Of a DNA stretch of 64,000 nt, positions 9,528 through 19,337 are shown in pieces. A program made the position numbers and the translations under genes. Each line of letters starts with the position of its first letter. The first letter of the stretch is position 1. This DNA is from Oscillospiraceae bacterium (lineage in GTDB: Bacteria > Bacillota > Clostridia > Oscillospirales > CAG-272), in the NCBI GenBank assembly GCA_022009675.1, contig CP091718.1, forward strand, positions 930,001-994,000. The letters are read 5' to 3'. The notes under the pieces were generated by a model. It searched no databases, had not been told where the DNA came from, and saw only the letters and a program-made list of their open reading frames with translations.

Positions 9528-11412
9528 AGCCGCTTGTTTGAAAAACAGCCGATGCGCCGTGCGGGCAGGTCGGCTGACAGCCTGCCTGCTGGCGCTCTGC
9601 CTGCTCGGCGGGCTATGCCTGCCGGTGCGGGCGGCAGCCGCCGGACGGCTGCCCTACTGCTTCCGTTTTGAGAATCTGAACGGGGACAGTTCCGGTCAGC
9701 GGGACACCCTGCTGATCGGGAAGAACCGGAGCCTTGCCGCCGGGGAGACGCTGCAGTTTTCCGGCTGGCTTGCCGTGGAGGGGGGCGTCCGGGGGTACGA
9801 GTACGCCTTTGTCCCGACCGGGGACGACGCCGCGGTCGGTTCGCCGGAGTGGCTCACCCCGCCCGTGTCGGGCAAAGCCGCCCGCAACGACCTGAAAGCG
9901 GCGGGCGTGCCGTACAGCTCAGGTCACGCGACGGCGGGCTTTTCGCTGGAGCTGACCGCGCCGACCGACAGGGACGGCTACTATGACTTTTACCTGCGCG
10001 GCATCGCCGCCGACGGCACCCGCTGTGACCTGCTGGTTATGCTGGATACGGCGGTCGGACTGCCCGATCAGGATGACGGCGACACCCGCCGGATCAATCT
10101 TGCGCGGCTCGCGCGGGACGCGGGAAAGCTGCCGGGCGTCGGATTTACCCCGGACGGCGCTGTCACCCTGACCGCCGGGGCGTTCTCCCGCTGGGCGAGC
10201 TCAATCTGGCGGCGTTTGAAAAGGTCAGTCCTGACCTACACGGTGCCCGCCGCCTTCACGGAAGAGCAGGGAACCCGCGCCGCCGCGCTGGGGCTCAAGC
10301 TGTCGCCGGACGGCACGCCGCCCGCGCCGTATGAGCGGGACGGGCTGTACGACATGAGCGGCAGTCAGGCGCTGGGCAGACTGCGGGGGGGCGGGAGCGC
10401 CCGGACGCTGGAGCTTGACCTGACCGACGCCAACGGAATGGGGCAGCTGTACCTGTCCGCCTACCTGTTCGGGACAGACAGCGTGACCGTGACCGAGGTG
10501 CAGTTCACCTACCGCGGGAAAAGCGCGACGCGCACCGCCGCGCGGATTTTCTGCTCCGGCGACCTTGCCCCGTACTTCTCCGGCGCGAACGCCGTGGAGA
10601 CCGAGACGGTTCATGACTCCGCGCTGGGGGACGTCCTGCGCATCCGCGCCGCGACCGACACGAACGATCCCTACGTGTACTTCAATGCGGAAGCCCTGCT
10701 GGCGACGCACGGCATCCGCGTCAACGCCGACGAGTACCGCTACATGGTGGTGCTGGTGCGCGCGCGCGCCGGGAACCGGAACGGGCACATGACCTTCTAC
10801 CTCTGCGCCGGGGAGATCGGCGGACCAACCGAGGACTGCACGGTCACGAGCAGGCCGGAGACAGACGGCAAGTGGCACTACTGCCTGCTCGACCTGTCGG
10901 ATAAGCAGACGTGGGCGGGGACGGTGCACGGCTGGCGGTTCGACATGATAAACGCGCCCGCTGCCGCCGGTGACTACGTGGACTACGCCTCGGTGCAGTT
11001 CTTCCGCACCAAGCGGGCGGCGGAGCAGGTCGCCCGCGGGAATCCGCTCCGTCCGGACACGGTCTACCACAGCGGGGACGCGCCTGTCATGCGGGACGAC
11101 CGCGAGGAGCTCGGCGGCGAGCAGAGCGCCTTCACGCCGGATCCTGCCGACCTCTACACGCCGTCCGGCACCGAGACCGGGACGGAAACCGCAACGGAGC
11201 CGATGCCCGGCACGGGCAGCGCGTCCGACACCGGAACGCCGCCGGATCCGGCAACGGGCACATCCGATCCGACCGACGCAACGGGTACGGCGTCCGCGAC
11301 CGGTACAGCCGGCACCGGGCAGGGCTGCCGCTCTGCCGCCGGCGCCTGCATCGCCCTGATCCTGCCCGTATGCGCGGCACTGCCTGCCCTCCGGCGGCGC
11401 AGAACCCGCTGA
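9514..11412 (+). CDS. Modular surface protein, paralogue of the large neighbour, with GC-type anchor
   Basis: About 632 residues, intact frame. The start MIRVRAACL is chosen because AAAGGA lies 5 nt before it; signal peptide LTACLLALCLLGGLCLPVRA. It contains module B (QFSGWLAVEGGVRGYEYAF through GYYDFYLRGIAADGT), a C-like middle region (TLELDLTDANGMGQLYLSA) and module A (NDPYVYFNAEAL, YMVVLVRARAG, DGKWHYCLLDLSD, DYASVQFFRTKRAAEQVA), in the same order as the large protein at 4771. The C-terminus is a Thr/Gly/Pro linker, GTGQGCRSAAG, a hydrophobic stretch and RRRRTR. Probably a glycan-binding surface component; no enzymatic motif seen. Confidence 0.75.
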   Translation: MIRVRAACLKNSRCAVRAGRLTACLLALCLLGGLCLPVRAAAAGRLPYCFRFENLNGDSSGQRDTLLIGKNRSLAAGETLQFSGWLAVEGGVRGYEYAFVPTGDDAAVGSPEWLTPPVSGKAARNDLKAAGVPYSSGHATAGFSLELTAPTDRDGYYDFYLRGIAADGTRCDLLVMLDTAVGLPDQDDGDTRRINLARLARDAGKLPGVGFTPDGAVTLTAGAFSRWASSIWRRLKRSVLTYTVPAAFTEEQGTRAAALGLKLSPDGTPPAPYERDGLYDMSGSQALGRLRGGGSARTLELDLTDANGMGQLYLSAYLFGTDSVTVTEVQFTYRGKSATRTAARIFCSGDLAPYFSGANAVETETVHDSALGDVLRIRAATDTNDPYVYFNAEALLATHGIRVNADEYRYMVVLVRARAGNRNGHMTFYLCAGEIGGPTEDCTVTSRPETDGKWHYCLLDLSDKQTWAGTVHGWRFDMINAPAAAGDYVDYASVQFFRTKRAAEQVARGNPLRPDTVYHSGDAPVMRDDREELGGEQSAFTPDPADLYTPSGTETGTETATEPMPGTGSASDTGTPPDPATGTSDPTDATGTASATGTAGTGQGCRSAAGACIALILPVCAALPALRRRRTR

Positions 11413-11486
11413 AACAGAAACAATCACGGGCTTGCCCGGGGGAACCGCCAGCCCGCGCCGTTCTGCAGTGCGCGCGGCGGGGTTCC

Positions 11487-11537
11487 ATGTAACAAGTTAC
11501 ACGTAACAAGTTACGCGCAACAAGTTACACGCAACAA
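11487..11537. repeat. 14-bp direct repeats before the glycosidase-like gene
   Basis: Four near-exact copies of GTAACAAGTTACAC, each containing the inverted pair GTTAC/GTAAC, sit immediately before the ribosome binding site AGAAAGGA. Repeated short palindromes in this position suggest a protein-binding array or a structured leader; neither is proven. Confidence 0.7.
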
Positions 11538-11554
11538 GAAGAAAGGAAACAGCC

Positions 11555-13783
11555 ATGAAACGCATTCTTTCACTCACCCTTGCGGTGCTGCTCTGCTGTC
11601 TTGCCGTCGCGGTACTGCCCGGGGCGACCGTCGCGGCAGAGCCGGGCGCCGTCGTTCCCGGCATGCTGACCGATGAGGTCGGCAGGGAGACGCAGGAGCT
11701 GACGCTTGCCGACGGCACCGCCACCGGCGTCAGATGGACGCAGATCACGCTGGACGGCTACTACGGCTCCAAGATCGTCAACGTCGCGGAGTTCAGCCTG
11801 TCCAACACCCACCTGTCGCTGGAGGTCATCAACAGCGGCAAGTACCTTGTCTCGACGGACAAAACCTCCGAAGCGGCGGCTGCCTACAACAGGTCGCACG
11901 AGGGGCAGACCGTGCTGGCAGCCATCAACGGCGACCTGTGGATGACCAAGGTTCACAGCAGTGCCGCCATCACGACCAAGACGCTGCAGACCACGCGCGG
12001 CGTGCTGATCGTGGACGGCGAGATCTGGGCGTCCCAGCAGCTGGACGCCGAGAACCGGGACGCGACCAACGCCGAGAAGAATACGCCCGCCGGGGATAAG
12101 GCGGCGTTCGGCGTGACGTCCGCCAACCAGCCGCTGGTCGGCTCCCCCGATATCCGCATAGCCATCCGGGTAAACGGAAAGACTCTGCAGGCGGACGGGA
12201 TCAACCGTCTGCCGGCGCGCGATTCGCTCATCGTGTACAATGCACGCCTGAACGATTCCAACTACGCGCTCAACGACGCCTATGAGGTGGAGCTGGAGAT
12301 GGAGGACGACGCCTTCCGCGCCGGCGGCACGCTGACCGGAAAGGTCAAGGCAATCTACCCCAAGAATTCCGCTACCCGTCCGGCGCTGTCCGCCCGGACA
12401 GTCGTGCTGACGGCGCGGGGCAATAAGGTGTCCCAGCTGGAGAGCAATTTCCGCGTCGGCGACACCGTGACCTTTGAGACGTCCCTGACCGACCGCTGGG
12501 GAAACACCGAGCTGTGGCAGACCGTGCAGGAGGCGATTGGCGGGCATATGCAGGTGCTGGTTGACGGCAAGCAGGGCGTGGCGAACGGCAGTACCGCCGA
12601 GTACCCCACCACGCTGATCGGCTACCGGGATGACGGCTCCGTCATGCTCTGCACCGTGACCTCCACGGCGGGAGAAGAAGTACGCGGGACTGAAGTTCGC
12701 GCACGCCTACAAGTTCTGCCGGGAGCTGGGCTATAACAGCGTGTTCTACCTGGACGGCGGCGGCTCCTCCACCTTCGTGTCGCTGGAGGAAGGCAGCTAT
12801 ACCGTGCGCAATAACTGCTCCGACGGTGCCCCCCGCCGGGTAATCAACTCGGTTGGCGTTGTCTGGAACGACACGCCGGTCTGCGCGAAGCAGGGGAGCC
12901 TGTCCTATATCGACATCCCGGTGGATCTGTCGTCGATTCCCCCGACGCACATGGACGGCGCACTGCTTGCCGATGTGGTCGGCTCGCCCAACGCGGTCAC
13001 GCTGCGCTATGACGAAACCGAGCGCGCCCTTGCCGTGACCACGTCCTCCGCGACAAACGATCCCTACGCCTTGCTGAGCTTTTCCGCCCTTGCGCCCATC
13101 CGGGCGGAGGACGCGCCGTACATGGTGTTCAAGGTCAAATCCGACTATGATAAAGCCACGACCTTCAAGCTGTACTATGCGGCAGGCAGTGTCGGCGGCG
13201 CGACCGAGCAGTGCACGCGCGTGTTCCAGATCAAGCCGGGCGACGAGTGGCAGTACATCGTGGTGGATATGTCCAAGGCGAACAAGTGGAGCGGGACGGT
13301 CAACAATATCCGGCTGGATGTCATCGACGGCATGACGGTTCCCGCGAACGTGACGGTGTACATCGGAGCCATCGTGCTGTGCCCGAGCGTTGAGGAAGCG
13401 GATGCAGTCGAGGCAGGCTGGCTGCCGGAGGGTTGCATCACGGATTATCTGGCTTATAAAGGGAATCCCTGCGCCCGAAGGAGACCGAGACCGAGACGGA
13501 ACCCGCAACCGAGCCGGAGACCACCGTCACCGAGAGCGAAACGGTGGTGACCGATACGGCTACGGAGCCGGAGACGGCAACCAAGCCGGCGACCGAATCC
13601 GCATCCGAACCCGGGACATCTGCGTCCGTCCCCGTGACGGACAGTGCGACCGTTCCGGCAACGACAGCAACGGCGGAAGCCGGCGGCTGTGCATCGGCAT
13701 TGACGGGCAGCATGGCGGGCATCTCCCTGCTGGGACTGCTGACAGCCGTGTCGGTCTGCGCGGTGCGGCGGCGCCGGGCGTAA
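11555..13783 (+). CDS. Surface phosphodiester glycosidase (NAGPA-like) with GGC anchor (two frameshifts)
   Basis: The N-terminal half after the signal peptide (LAVLLCCLAVAVLPGATVAA) ends with the signature of the phosphodiester glycosidase/NAGPA family: LIGYRDDGSVML, then ELGYNSVFYLDGGGSSTFV and APRRVINSVGVVWND. Such enzymes remove sugar-1-phosphodiester caps; here the substrate is presumably an extracellular glycan. A frame break near 12665-12685 lies inside this domain. Module A follows (ATNDPYALLSFSAL, YMVFKVKSDYDK, DEWQYIVVDMSKANKWSG), then a second break near 13475, a TETEPATEPET linker, AGGCASALTG, a hydrophobic stretch and RRRRA. It closes the surface island. Confidence 0.8.
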
Positions 13784-13789
13784 GGGCGC

Positions 13790-14112
13790 TGCGGATTGCT
13801 CCCTGCGGCAGAACCGACAAAATGGATCGGACCGAACACAGGTTCTCCCCCTCCGGGCGTTTGCCCGGAGGGGATTTTCGCGTGCGGCGACAGTCCTGCC
13901 AGCAGGACGGCGCAGAGCAGCAGCGGGAGCGCGCGGCGCCACCCGGACATGTGTGCGCATCGGCGCATGGCGGCGTAAGCGGTGCGCAGAGCCGCTTTGC
14001 CGGCGCGGATTGCCCTGCGGGGCAGCCGTGCCGTCCTGCGGATCGTCGCACACGTTGCCCTGCGGATTGCCCTGCGGATCGCCGCGCGCCTTGCCGCGTG
14101 GAATCTGTCCAT
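13790..14112 (-). CDS. Possible small arginine-rich membrane protein
   Basis: Weak candidate. GGAAGGGGGGCGACAC precedes an ATG that opens MDRFHAARRAAIRRAIRRA, a strongly basic segment, then WRRALPLLLCAVLLAG, a single membrane span. The frame runs on through the terminator of the convergent gene and antisense to it, so the true 3' end is unknown and the whole frame may be a product of high GC. No family recognised. Confidence 0.25.
13846..13877 (+). terminator. Terminator of the surface island
   Basis: CCCCTCCGGGC-GTTT-GCCCGGAGGGG, a perfect 11-bp stem followed by ATTTTC, 60 nt after the glycosidase stop codon. Confidence 0.75.
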
Positions 14113-14194
14113 GTGTCGCCCCCCTTCCGTTGCGGCAGTGTATGCGCCGGGGCGCTTTTTCATGCGGGCGGGGGATTGCCCTGCGGGCGTGCCT

Positions 14195-14770
14195 CTTGCA
14201 TCCCCGGGCTGAACCCGGGCGGCGCTTACAGCCCCAACAAAAAGGTACCCGGCGGGGGGCTTGCCTTGTTTGCCGCCTGCCGACCATGCCTTTAGTTTAT
14301 TTTCTTTCCCCCATCCCCCGACCCCCTTCCTCCGGGGAAGGGGGAGACTAAGGTTTTTTCATGCAAGGGGCTTCGCCCCTTGCATCCCGGGCTGAACCCG
14401 GGCGGCACCTACAGCCCCAACAAAAAGGTACCCGGCGGGGGCTTGCCTTGTTTGCCGCCCTGCCGACCATGCCTTTAGTTTATTTTTCTTTCCCCCATCC
14501 CCCCAGCCCCTTCCCCTCCGGAGAAGGGGAGACTAAAAAGTTTATTTCGCCGGGGGCTACCGCCCCCGGCACCCCTGCATTAGATCGCCTGCGGCACTTA
14601 CAGCCTCTGCCATGCGGGCACCCCGGGGCAGAACCCATGGTTCGTCGCAAAAACGACAGGAAGCGGTTCTCTATGAGCAGTGCCGGCAGCCAAGGAGAGG
14701 GGGACCGGGGAGAGGAACTTCGGCGTTTGAGATGGTCCTCTCCCCCGGGGCAGGGATAGCAGGCGACCAA
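14195..14770. repeat. Intergenic repeat mosaic with a ~180-bp tandem duplication
   Basis: Two successive copies of one composite unit (about 14202-14385 and 14386-14540: CCCGGGCTGAACCCGGGCGG, a CCCAACAAAAAGGTACCCGG segment, R3); only the first copy carries an R1 hairpin. They are followed by R2 (about 14548-14575) and an inverted R4 block (about 14683-14757). Confidence 0.8.
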
Positions 14771-14789
14771 AACCGCCAAGCCCCCCCGC

Positions 14790-14836
14790 AAAAAAACACC
14801 TCCGAATCCCCGGAAACCCGGAGTTCAGAGGTGTTT
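14790..14836 (-). terminator. Terminator of the BspA-like lipoprotein gene
   Basis: Minus-strand ACACCTCTGAACTCCGGG, loop, then CCCCGGATTCGGAGGTGT-like complement and seven T residues: an imperfect but long stem with a clear T run, 26 nt after the stop. Confidence 0.8.
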
Positions 14837-14861
14837 CAGTCTTCAATTCCAAAAAATCGGA

Positions 14862-15692
14862 TTACTTCGACGCCTCGGTCTCGGCAACAGTCGGCTCCTT
14901 GATGTCCGCAACATACTTCAGAACCTTCTCGTTGGTCAGATTGGAAGTGTCAATCTTGTCCTTCAGCGTGGAGCCGTCCAGCACAAAGGCATACCCGCCG
15001 ATGGTCTCCAGCGAGTCGGTCAGACGAATGCTCTCAAGACCTGTGCAGTCGTAGTAGGCAAGCGTGCCCAGCGTCTTGACAGAGTCGGGCAGAGCCAGCG
15101 TCTTCAGCGCCTTGCAACCCCAGAAAGCGGCATCGCCGATGCTCTCCAGCGAGGCGGGCAGAGCGGGGCTCTCCAGCATAGCGCAACCCCAGAAAGCCTT
15201 GTCACCGATGGATTTCAGCGCAGTGCAGGCGCTCATGTCCACGGTCGTCAGCTTGGTGCATCCCGCAAAAGCGCTCTGGCTGATGGAGGTCAGCCCGGCG
15301 GGCAGCGTGATGGCGGGCAGCTCGGTGCAGGCGGCAAAGGCATTGTCGCCGATGACCTGAACGGTTTCGGGGATTGTGACCTTGACGATGGAAGCCAGGT
15401 GATAGAACGCGCCGGCGCCGATTTCCACCACGCGGCGGTTATTGAACAGGGCAGGGATTTCCACCTCATCGTTGGAAGTAGCCTTGCCTGCATAGCTGAC
15501 CAGGATAGCGGTATCTCCCTCGCCGTTTTCGAAGGTGAAAACGCCCTTGTCGGTTTTGATGGTCATGACCTCCGGCGTATAGTCGTTGATTGCGTCCGGG
15601 TCGCCCTTCTTGTTCGCGCAGGAAGCCAGCGGCAGCGTGCACAGCATCATGACAGCCAGAACAGCGGCTGTCAGGACATGGATCTTTCTCAT
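14862..15692 (-). CDS. Lipoprotein with BspA-type leucine-rich repeats
   Basis: 276 residues. A lipoprotein signal (AVMMLCTLPLASC) places it on the outer face of the membrane. About six LRR_5/BspA-like repeats follow, each reading like IGDNAFAACTELPAITLPAG or ESIGDAAFWGCKALKTLALP, a fold used for binding proteins or glycans. The start is fixed by CGGAGGTA 9 nt upstream; an upstream in-frame extension would run through the promoter and the intergenic repeats. The frame is intact. Single-gene transcript with its own promoter and terminator. The ligand is unknown. Confidence 0.85.
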   Translation of the reverse strand: MRKIHVLTAAVLAVMMLCTLPLASCANKKGDPDAINDYTPEVMTIKTDKGVFTFENGEGDTAILVSYAGKATSNDEVEIPALFNNRRVVEIGAGAFYHLASIVKVTIPETVQVIGDNAFAACTELPAITLPAGLTSISQSAFAGCTKLTTVDMSACTALKSIGDKAFWGCAMLESPALPASLESIGDAAFWGCKALKTLALPDSVKTLGTLAYYDCTGLESIRLTDSLETIGGYAFVLDGSTLKDKIDTSNLTNEKVLKYVADIKEPTVAETEASK

Positions 15693-15732
15693 GAATGGAA
15701 TACCTCCGCACAGATACAGTATCAGTAGGGAC

Positions 15733-15761
15733 ATTATACCGCAAAGCCGCCAAATTGTCAA
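15733..15761 (-). promoter_or_regulatory. Sigma-A type promoter of the BspA-like lipoprotein
   Basis: Minus-strand TTGACA, 17-nt spacer, TATAAT; start codon about 40 nt downstream of the -10 box. Confidence 0.85.
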
Positions 15762-15784
15762 GGGGGGCTGGCGCGTACTTTTGT

Positions 15785-16340
15785 AAACATTTTTGTACCG
15801 GCGGGGGGCGCAGGGGGCGGTCGCCTGCCGACCTTGCCGCTGCGGTGTTCGCAGGGGGCTTGGCGGTTTTGGTCGCCTGCCTGCCCTGCCTTTAGTTTGC
15901 TTTTCTTTCCCCATCCCCCGCCCCCTTCCCGGCGGGAAGGGAGATTATAGTTTTTCTTATGCAAGGGGCTTCGCCCCTTGCATCCCCGAGAGCTGAACCC
16001 CAGCGGCACTGGTTCGCCCTGCCCCGGGGAGAGGACCATCTCAAACGCCGAAGTTCCTCTCCCCCGGTCCCCCCTCTCCTTGGCTGCCGGCACTGCCAAT
16101 AGAGAACCGCTTCCTATCGTTTTTGCGGCGAACCGCAAGCTCCTTGCGCGGGGTGCCCGCATGGCAGAGGCTGTAAGTGCCGCAAACGGTTTAATGCCGG
16201 GGTGCCGGGGGCGGTAGCCCCCGGCGAAAATAAACTTTGAGTCTCCCCCTTCCCGCCGGGAAGGGGTCGAGGGATGGGGGGCAGTAAAGTAAGCTATAGG
16301 CAGGGCAGGGAGGCGACCAAGAAAGCACGCCGCCGCCGCG
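15785..16340. repeat. Intergenic repeat mosaic (R3, R1, R4, R2, R3)
   Basis: R1 at about 15959-15983 in the TTC-loop orientation, R4 at about 16015-16096, R2 at about 16201-16226 and R3 on both sides. Divergent promoters flank it, so it does not simply mark gene ends. Confidence 0.8.
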
Positions 16341-16370
16341 AAAAAAATTTCAAAAACCCCGTTTTCCCTC

Positions 16371-16399
16371 TTGTCAAGAAGGCAAAAATGGTGTATAAT
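16371..16399 (+). promoter_or_regulatory. Promoter of efp
   Basis: TTGTCA, 17-nt spacer, TATAAT, about 70 nt before the efp start. Confidence 0.8.
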
Positions 16400-16467
16400 A
16401 GAGTGTAATTGCAAATTGTATCGCCCGGCGGTGAGGTCGGGATGCAAAAATCTGGAGGTATGAAATA

Positions 16468-17025
16468 ATGGTAGTAGCAGGCGATTTCAGAAACGGTCTG
16501 ACGTTCGACATGGACGGTGACGTGTATCAGGTCATCGAGTTCCAGCACGTCAAGCCCGGAAAGGGCGCGGCTTTCGTCCGTACCAAGATGAAGAACATCA
16601 TGACGGGCGCAGTGACCGAGCGCACCTTTAACCCCACCGATAAATTCGAGAACGCGTACATCGAGCGCAAGGATATGCAGTACTCCTACGATGACGGTGA
16701 CCTGTATCACTTCATGGACACCGAGACATGGGAGGAGACGCTGATCCCCCACAGCCAGGTCGAGGATAACTTCAAGTTCGTCAAGGAGGAGATGATGTGC
16801 AAGATCAGCTCCTACAAGGGACGCATTCTGGGCGTGGAGCCCCCCACATTCGTCGAGCTGGAGATCGTCTCCACCGAACCCGGCTTTGCCGGCAATACCG
16901 CGACCAACACCCTGAAGCCCGCGACGCTGGAGACCGGCGCTGTCATTAAGGTGCCGCTGTTCATCAACGAGGGCGAGCGCGTCAAGATTGATACCCGTAC
17001 CGGCGAGTACCTGTCCCGCGCCTGA
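16468..17025 (+). CDS. efp: Translation elongation factor P
   Basis: 185 residues, the normal EF-P length, intact. EF-P binds ribosomes stalled at polyproline stretches and promotes peptide bond formation. The N-terminal KOW-like domain carries the tip loop [12 protein letters not shown] with Lys32, the position modified in Bacillus-type EF-P. The OB domains ([19 protein letters not shown] and [14 protein letters not shown]) follow. Polyproline and proline-rich linkers in the surface proteins of this window are the sort of clients that need it. The ribosome binding site is CTGGAGG. The zinc-ribbon gene follows after 73 nt in the same orientation. Confidence 0.97.
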   Translation: MVVAGDFRNGLTFDMDGDVYQVIEFQHVKPGKGAAFVRTKMKNIMTGAVTERTFNPTDKFENAYIERKDMQYSYDDGDLYHFMDTETWEETLIPHSQVEDNFKFVKEEMMCKISSYKGRILGVEPPTFVELEIVSTEPGFAGNTATNTLKPATLETGAVIKVPLFINEGERVKIDTRTGEYLSRA

Positions 17026-17098
17026 TCTACCCGGAACAGCCCGCTCGGGCGGGTACAGCAAAGACCGCACCTCTGCTGCGGAGAAAGGATGGCAAACC

Positions 17099-17603
17099 AT
17101 GGAGCTTACCAACAAAGCAATGTATATCAAGGGACTGGCTGACGGGCTGGGACTTGATGCCGCTTCCAAGGAGGGCAAGGTGATTGCCGCTCTGCTGGAG
17201 CTTGTCAACGAGATGGCGGGGACCATTGAGGAGATGCAGTCCAAGATGCGTGATCTGGAGGACTACGTTGAGGAGCTGGACGAGGATCTCGGCGATGTCG
17301 AGGAGGTTCTGGTCGGGGACGGAGACGAGGACGAGGACGAGGATGACGATGACGATGGGTTCTGCGACGGTGATTGCGAGAACTGCGGCGAGAACTGCGC
17401 TGACAGCGATGACGATGATGAGGATGACGACGAGTATTTTGAGGTCGTGTGTCCCTCCTGCGGCGATGTGATCAACTTTGATTCTTCCATTGATCCGGAG
17501 AATCTCCGCTGCCCCAACTGCGGACAGAAGTTTGAGTGCATCGTGGACGAGGACGATCTCCGCGCTCTGGACGGAGACAGAAGGCAACGGCGACAAGGAG
17601 TGA
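17099..17603 (+). CDS. CD1247-type acidic zinc-ribbon protein (C-terminal frameshift)
   Basis: About 168 residues. The N-terminal domain (AMYIKGLADGLGLDAASKEGKVIAAL in part, then a coiled segment MQSKMRDLEDYVEELDEDLG) matches the domain named after C. difficile CD1247. A very acidic Asp/Glu stretch follows, with extra cysteines (CDGDCENCGENC), then a zinc ribbon with CPSC and CPNC 24 residues apart. Function unknown; possibly a nucleic-acid or transcription-associated factor. Near 17577-17582 the frame slips; with one base removed the protein ends RGNGDKE just before the terminator, otherwise it would run through it. Probably co-transcribed with efp. Confidence 0.85.
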
Positions 17604-17616
17604 TCCTTTTCCGAAA

Positions 17617-17652
17617 AAAAGGCTTGCTGCAATTTGCGGCAAGCCTCTTTTT
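17617..17652 (+). terminator. Terminator after efp and zinc-ribbon gene
   Basis: AGGCTTGCTGC-AATT-TGCGGCAAGCCT-like stem preceded by A residues and followed by CTTTTT. Confidence 0.9.
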
Positions 17653-17669
17653 GGTTCCGTGTACAGCAT

Positions 17670-18545
17670 TGCGCCCCCGGCACCCCTGCATTAAACCGTT
17701 TGCGGCACTTGCTATCCCTGCCCCGGGGGAGAGGACCATCTCAAACGCCGCCGTCGCTTGCGACGGATAGTTCCATCTCCCCCGGTCCCCCTCTCCTTGG
17801 CTGCCGGCACTGCCCATAGGGAGCCGCTTTCTGTCGTTTTTGCGCAGCCCCGGGGATGCAAGGGGCGAAGCCCCTTGCATAAGAAAAACTATAATCTCTT
17901 CCCCTTCCCCGGAGAAGGGGGCTAGAGGGATGGGGGAAAGAAAAGCAAGCTAAAGGCAGGGTTGGCGGGCGGCAAACAAGGCACGCCCCCCTGCGGCTTC
18001 CGGAAGGGCAGGGCAGGGAGGCGAGAAAAAAAGGCAAGCCCCGCAGGGTCACTTTTTTTGTTGGGGCTGTAAGCGCCGCCCGGGTTCAGCTCCCGGGGAT
18101 GCAAGGGGCGAAGCCCCTTGCATAAAAAAACTATAATCTCTCCCCCTTCCCGGCGGGAAGGAGGTGAAGGGATGGGGGCAGTAAAAATAAGCTAAAAGGC
18201 AGGGCAGGGAGGCGACAAAGAAGGCACGCCCCCCGCGGCTTCCGGAAAGGCAGGGTAGGGAGGCGAGAAAGAAGGCAAGCCCCCGCAGGGCACTTTTTTG
18301 TTGGGGCTGTAAGCGCCGCCCGGGTTCAGCCCCGGGGATGCAAGGGGCGAAGCCCCTTGCATAAAAAAACTATAATCTCTCCCCCTTCCCGCCGGGAAGG
18401 GGGCGAGGGGATGGGGGCAGTAAAGCAAGCTAAAGGCTGGGCAGGGAGGCGACAAAGAAGGCACGCTCCCCTGCGGCTTCCGGAAGGGTAGGGAGGCGAC
18501 AAAGAAGGCAAGCCCCCCGCCGGGAGGCACCCCCTACCCCCGTTT
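17670..18545. repeat. Repeat mosaic with ~240-bp tandem units
   Basis: R2-like start, a long-form R4 block (about 17720-17812), then three head-to-tail copies of a ~240-bp unit beginning at the R1 hairpins at about 17857, 18101 and 18340. Each unit carries R1, an ACTATAATCTCT segment, R3, CAAGCTAAAGGCAGGG-like sequence and CGCGGCTTCCGGAA-like sequence. Copies differ by scattered substitutions and small indels. Confidence 0.85.
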
Positions 18546-18575
18546 GTAAATAATTCTGAATTTTCACGTGAAACC

Positions 18576-18605
18576 TTGACAACCAGGGATGGCAGCTGGT
18601 ACAAT
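18576..18605 (+). promoter_or_regulatory. Promoter of the cyclophilin-nahK-mutase operon
   Basis: TTGACA, 18-nt spacer, TACAAT; start codon 50 nt downstream. Confidence 0.8.
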
Positions 18606-18654
18606 AGACACAGTATGCCATGCGGGATATGCCCGGGAAAGGAAGGATCCACCA

Positions 18655-19323
18655 ATGAAAAATCAAAAGACTCTGCTTCGTACCGCCTGCCTTGCGCTGA
18701 TTGTAACACTGCTGGCGACAGCGGCACTCTGCTTCGCCGGATGCGGCAAGGAGCCGGCAAAGGTAGATATGACAGAGATCGCAAAGGAAATCAACAGCCT
18801 CAAAACCACCGACTTTGAGGAAAGCAGCAGCACCACCGAGTACGTCCGCATCACCGTGAAGAACCACGGAGACATCGTGCTCCGCCTGCGTAAGGATATC
18901 GCACCCGAGACAGTGGAAAACTTCCGGAAACTGGTGTCCGAGAAGTTCTATGACGGGCTGACCTTCCACCGCGTCATCCCGGGATTCATGATCCAGGGCG
19001 GCGACCCCAAAGGAAACGGCACCGGCAGCACTACCCCCGTCAAGGGCGAAATGACCGGCAACGGCTTTGAAAATAACCTTACGCATATCCGCGGCGTGCT
19101 GTCCATGGCGCGCAGGGGCGGCGACTATAATTCCGGCTCCTGCCAGTTCTTCATCTGCAACGCCGATGCACCGCACCTGAACGGGGAGTATGCTTCCTTC
19201 GGCTATGTCGTCGCGGGAATGGAAACCGTGGACTCGATCAGCGCCGTTGCCACAAACGCGGCAAATAACGCGCCGACCGAAAGCGTCGTGATGGAAAAAG
19301 TCTGCTTTGTCAAGCAGAAATGA
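18655..19323 (+). CDS. Cyclophilin-type peptidyl-prolyl isomerase lipoprotein
   Basis: 222 residues. A lipoprotein signal (ATAALCFAGC) anchors it outside the membrane. The cyclophilin domain shows FYDGLTFHRVIPGFMIQGGD with the catalytic Arg, GVLSMARRG, SGSCQFFICNADAPHLNGEY and FGYVVAGMETVDSI. It should assist folding of exported proteins by isomerising X-Pro bonds. The next gene starts 14 nt after its stop with AGGAGG in between, so it leads an operon with nahK and a phosphohexomutase, an unusual partnership. Frame intact. Confidence 0.93.
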   Translation: MKNQKTLLRTACLALIVTLLATAALCFAGCGKEPAKVDMTEIAKEINSLKTTDFEESSSTTEYVRITVKNHGDIVLRLRKDIAPETVENFRKLVSEKFYDGLTFHRVIPGFMIQGGDPKGNGTGSTTPVKGEMTGNGFENNLTHIRGVLSMARRGGDYNSGSCQFFICNADAPHLNGEYASFGYVVAGMETVDSISAVATNAANNAPTESVVMEKVCFVKQK

Positions 19324-19337
19324 CAGGAGGACACACC

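Noticed and set aside
16988..17098. N-terminal extension of the zinc-ribbon protein overlapping efp
   Set aside because: The family domain starts at MELTNKAMYIKG, which has its own GAAAGGA site; the extension overlaps the efp end in another frame.
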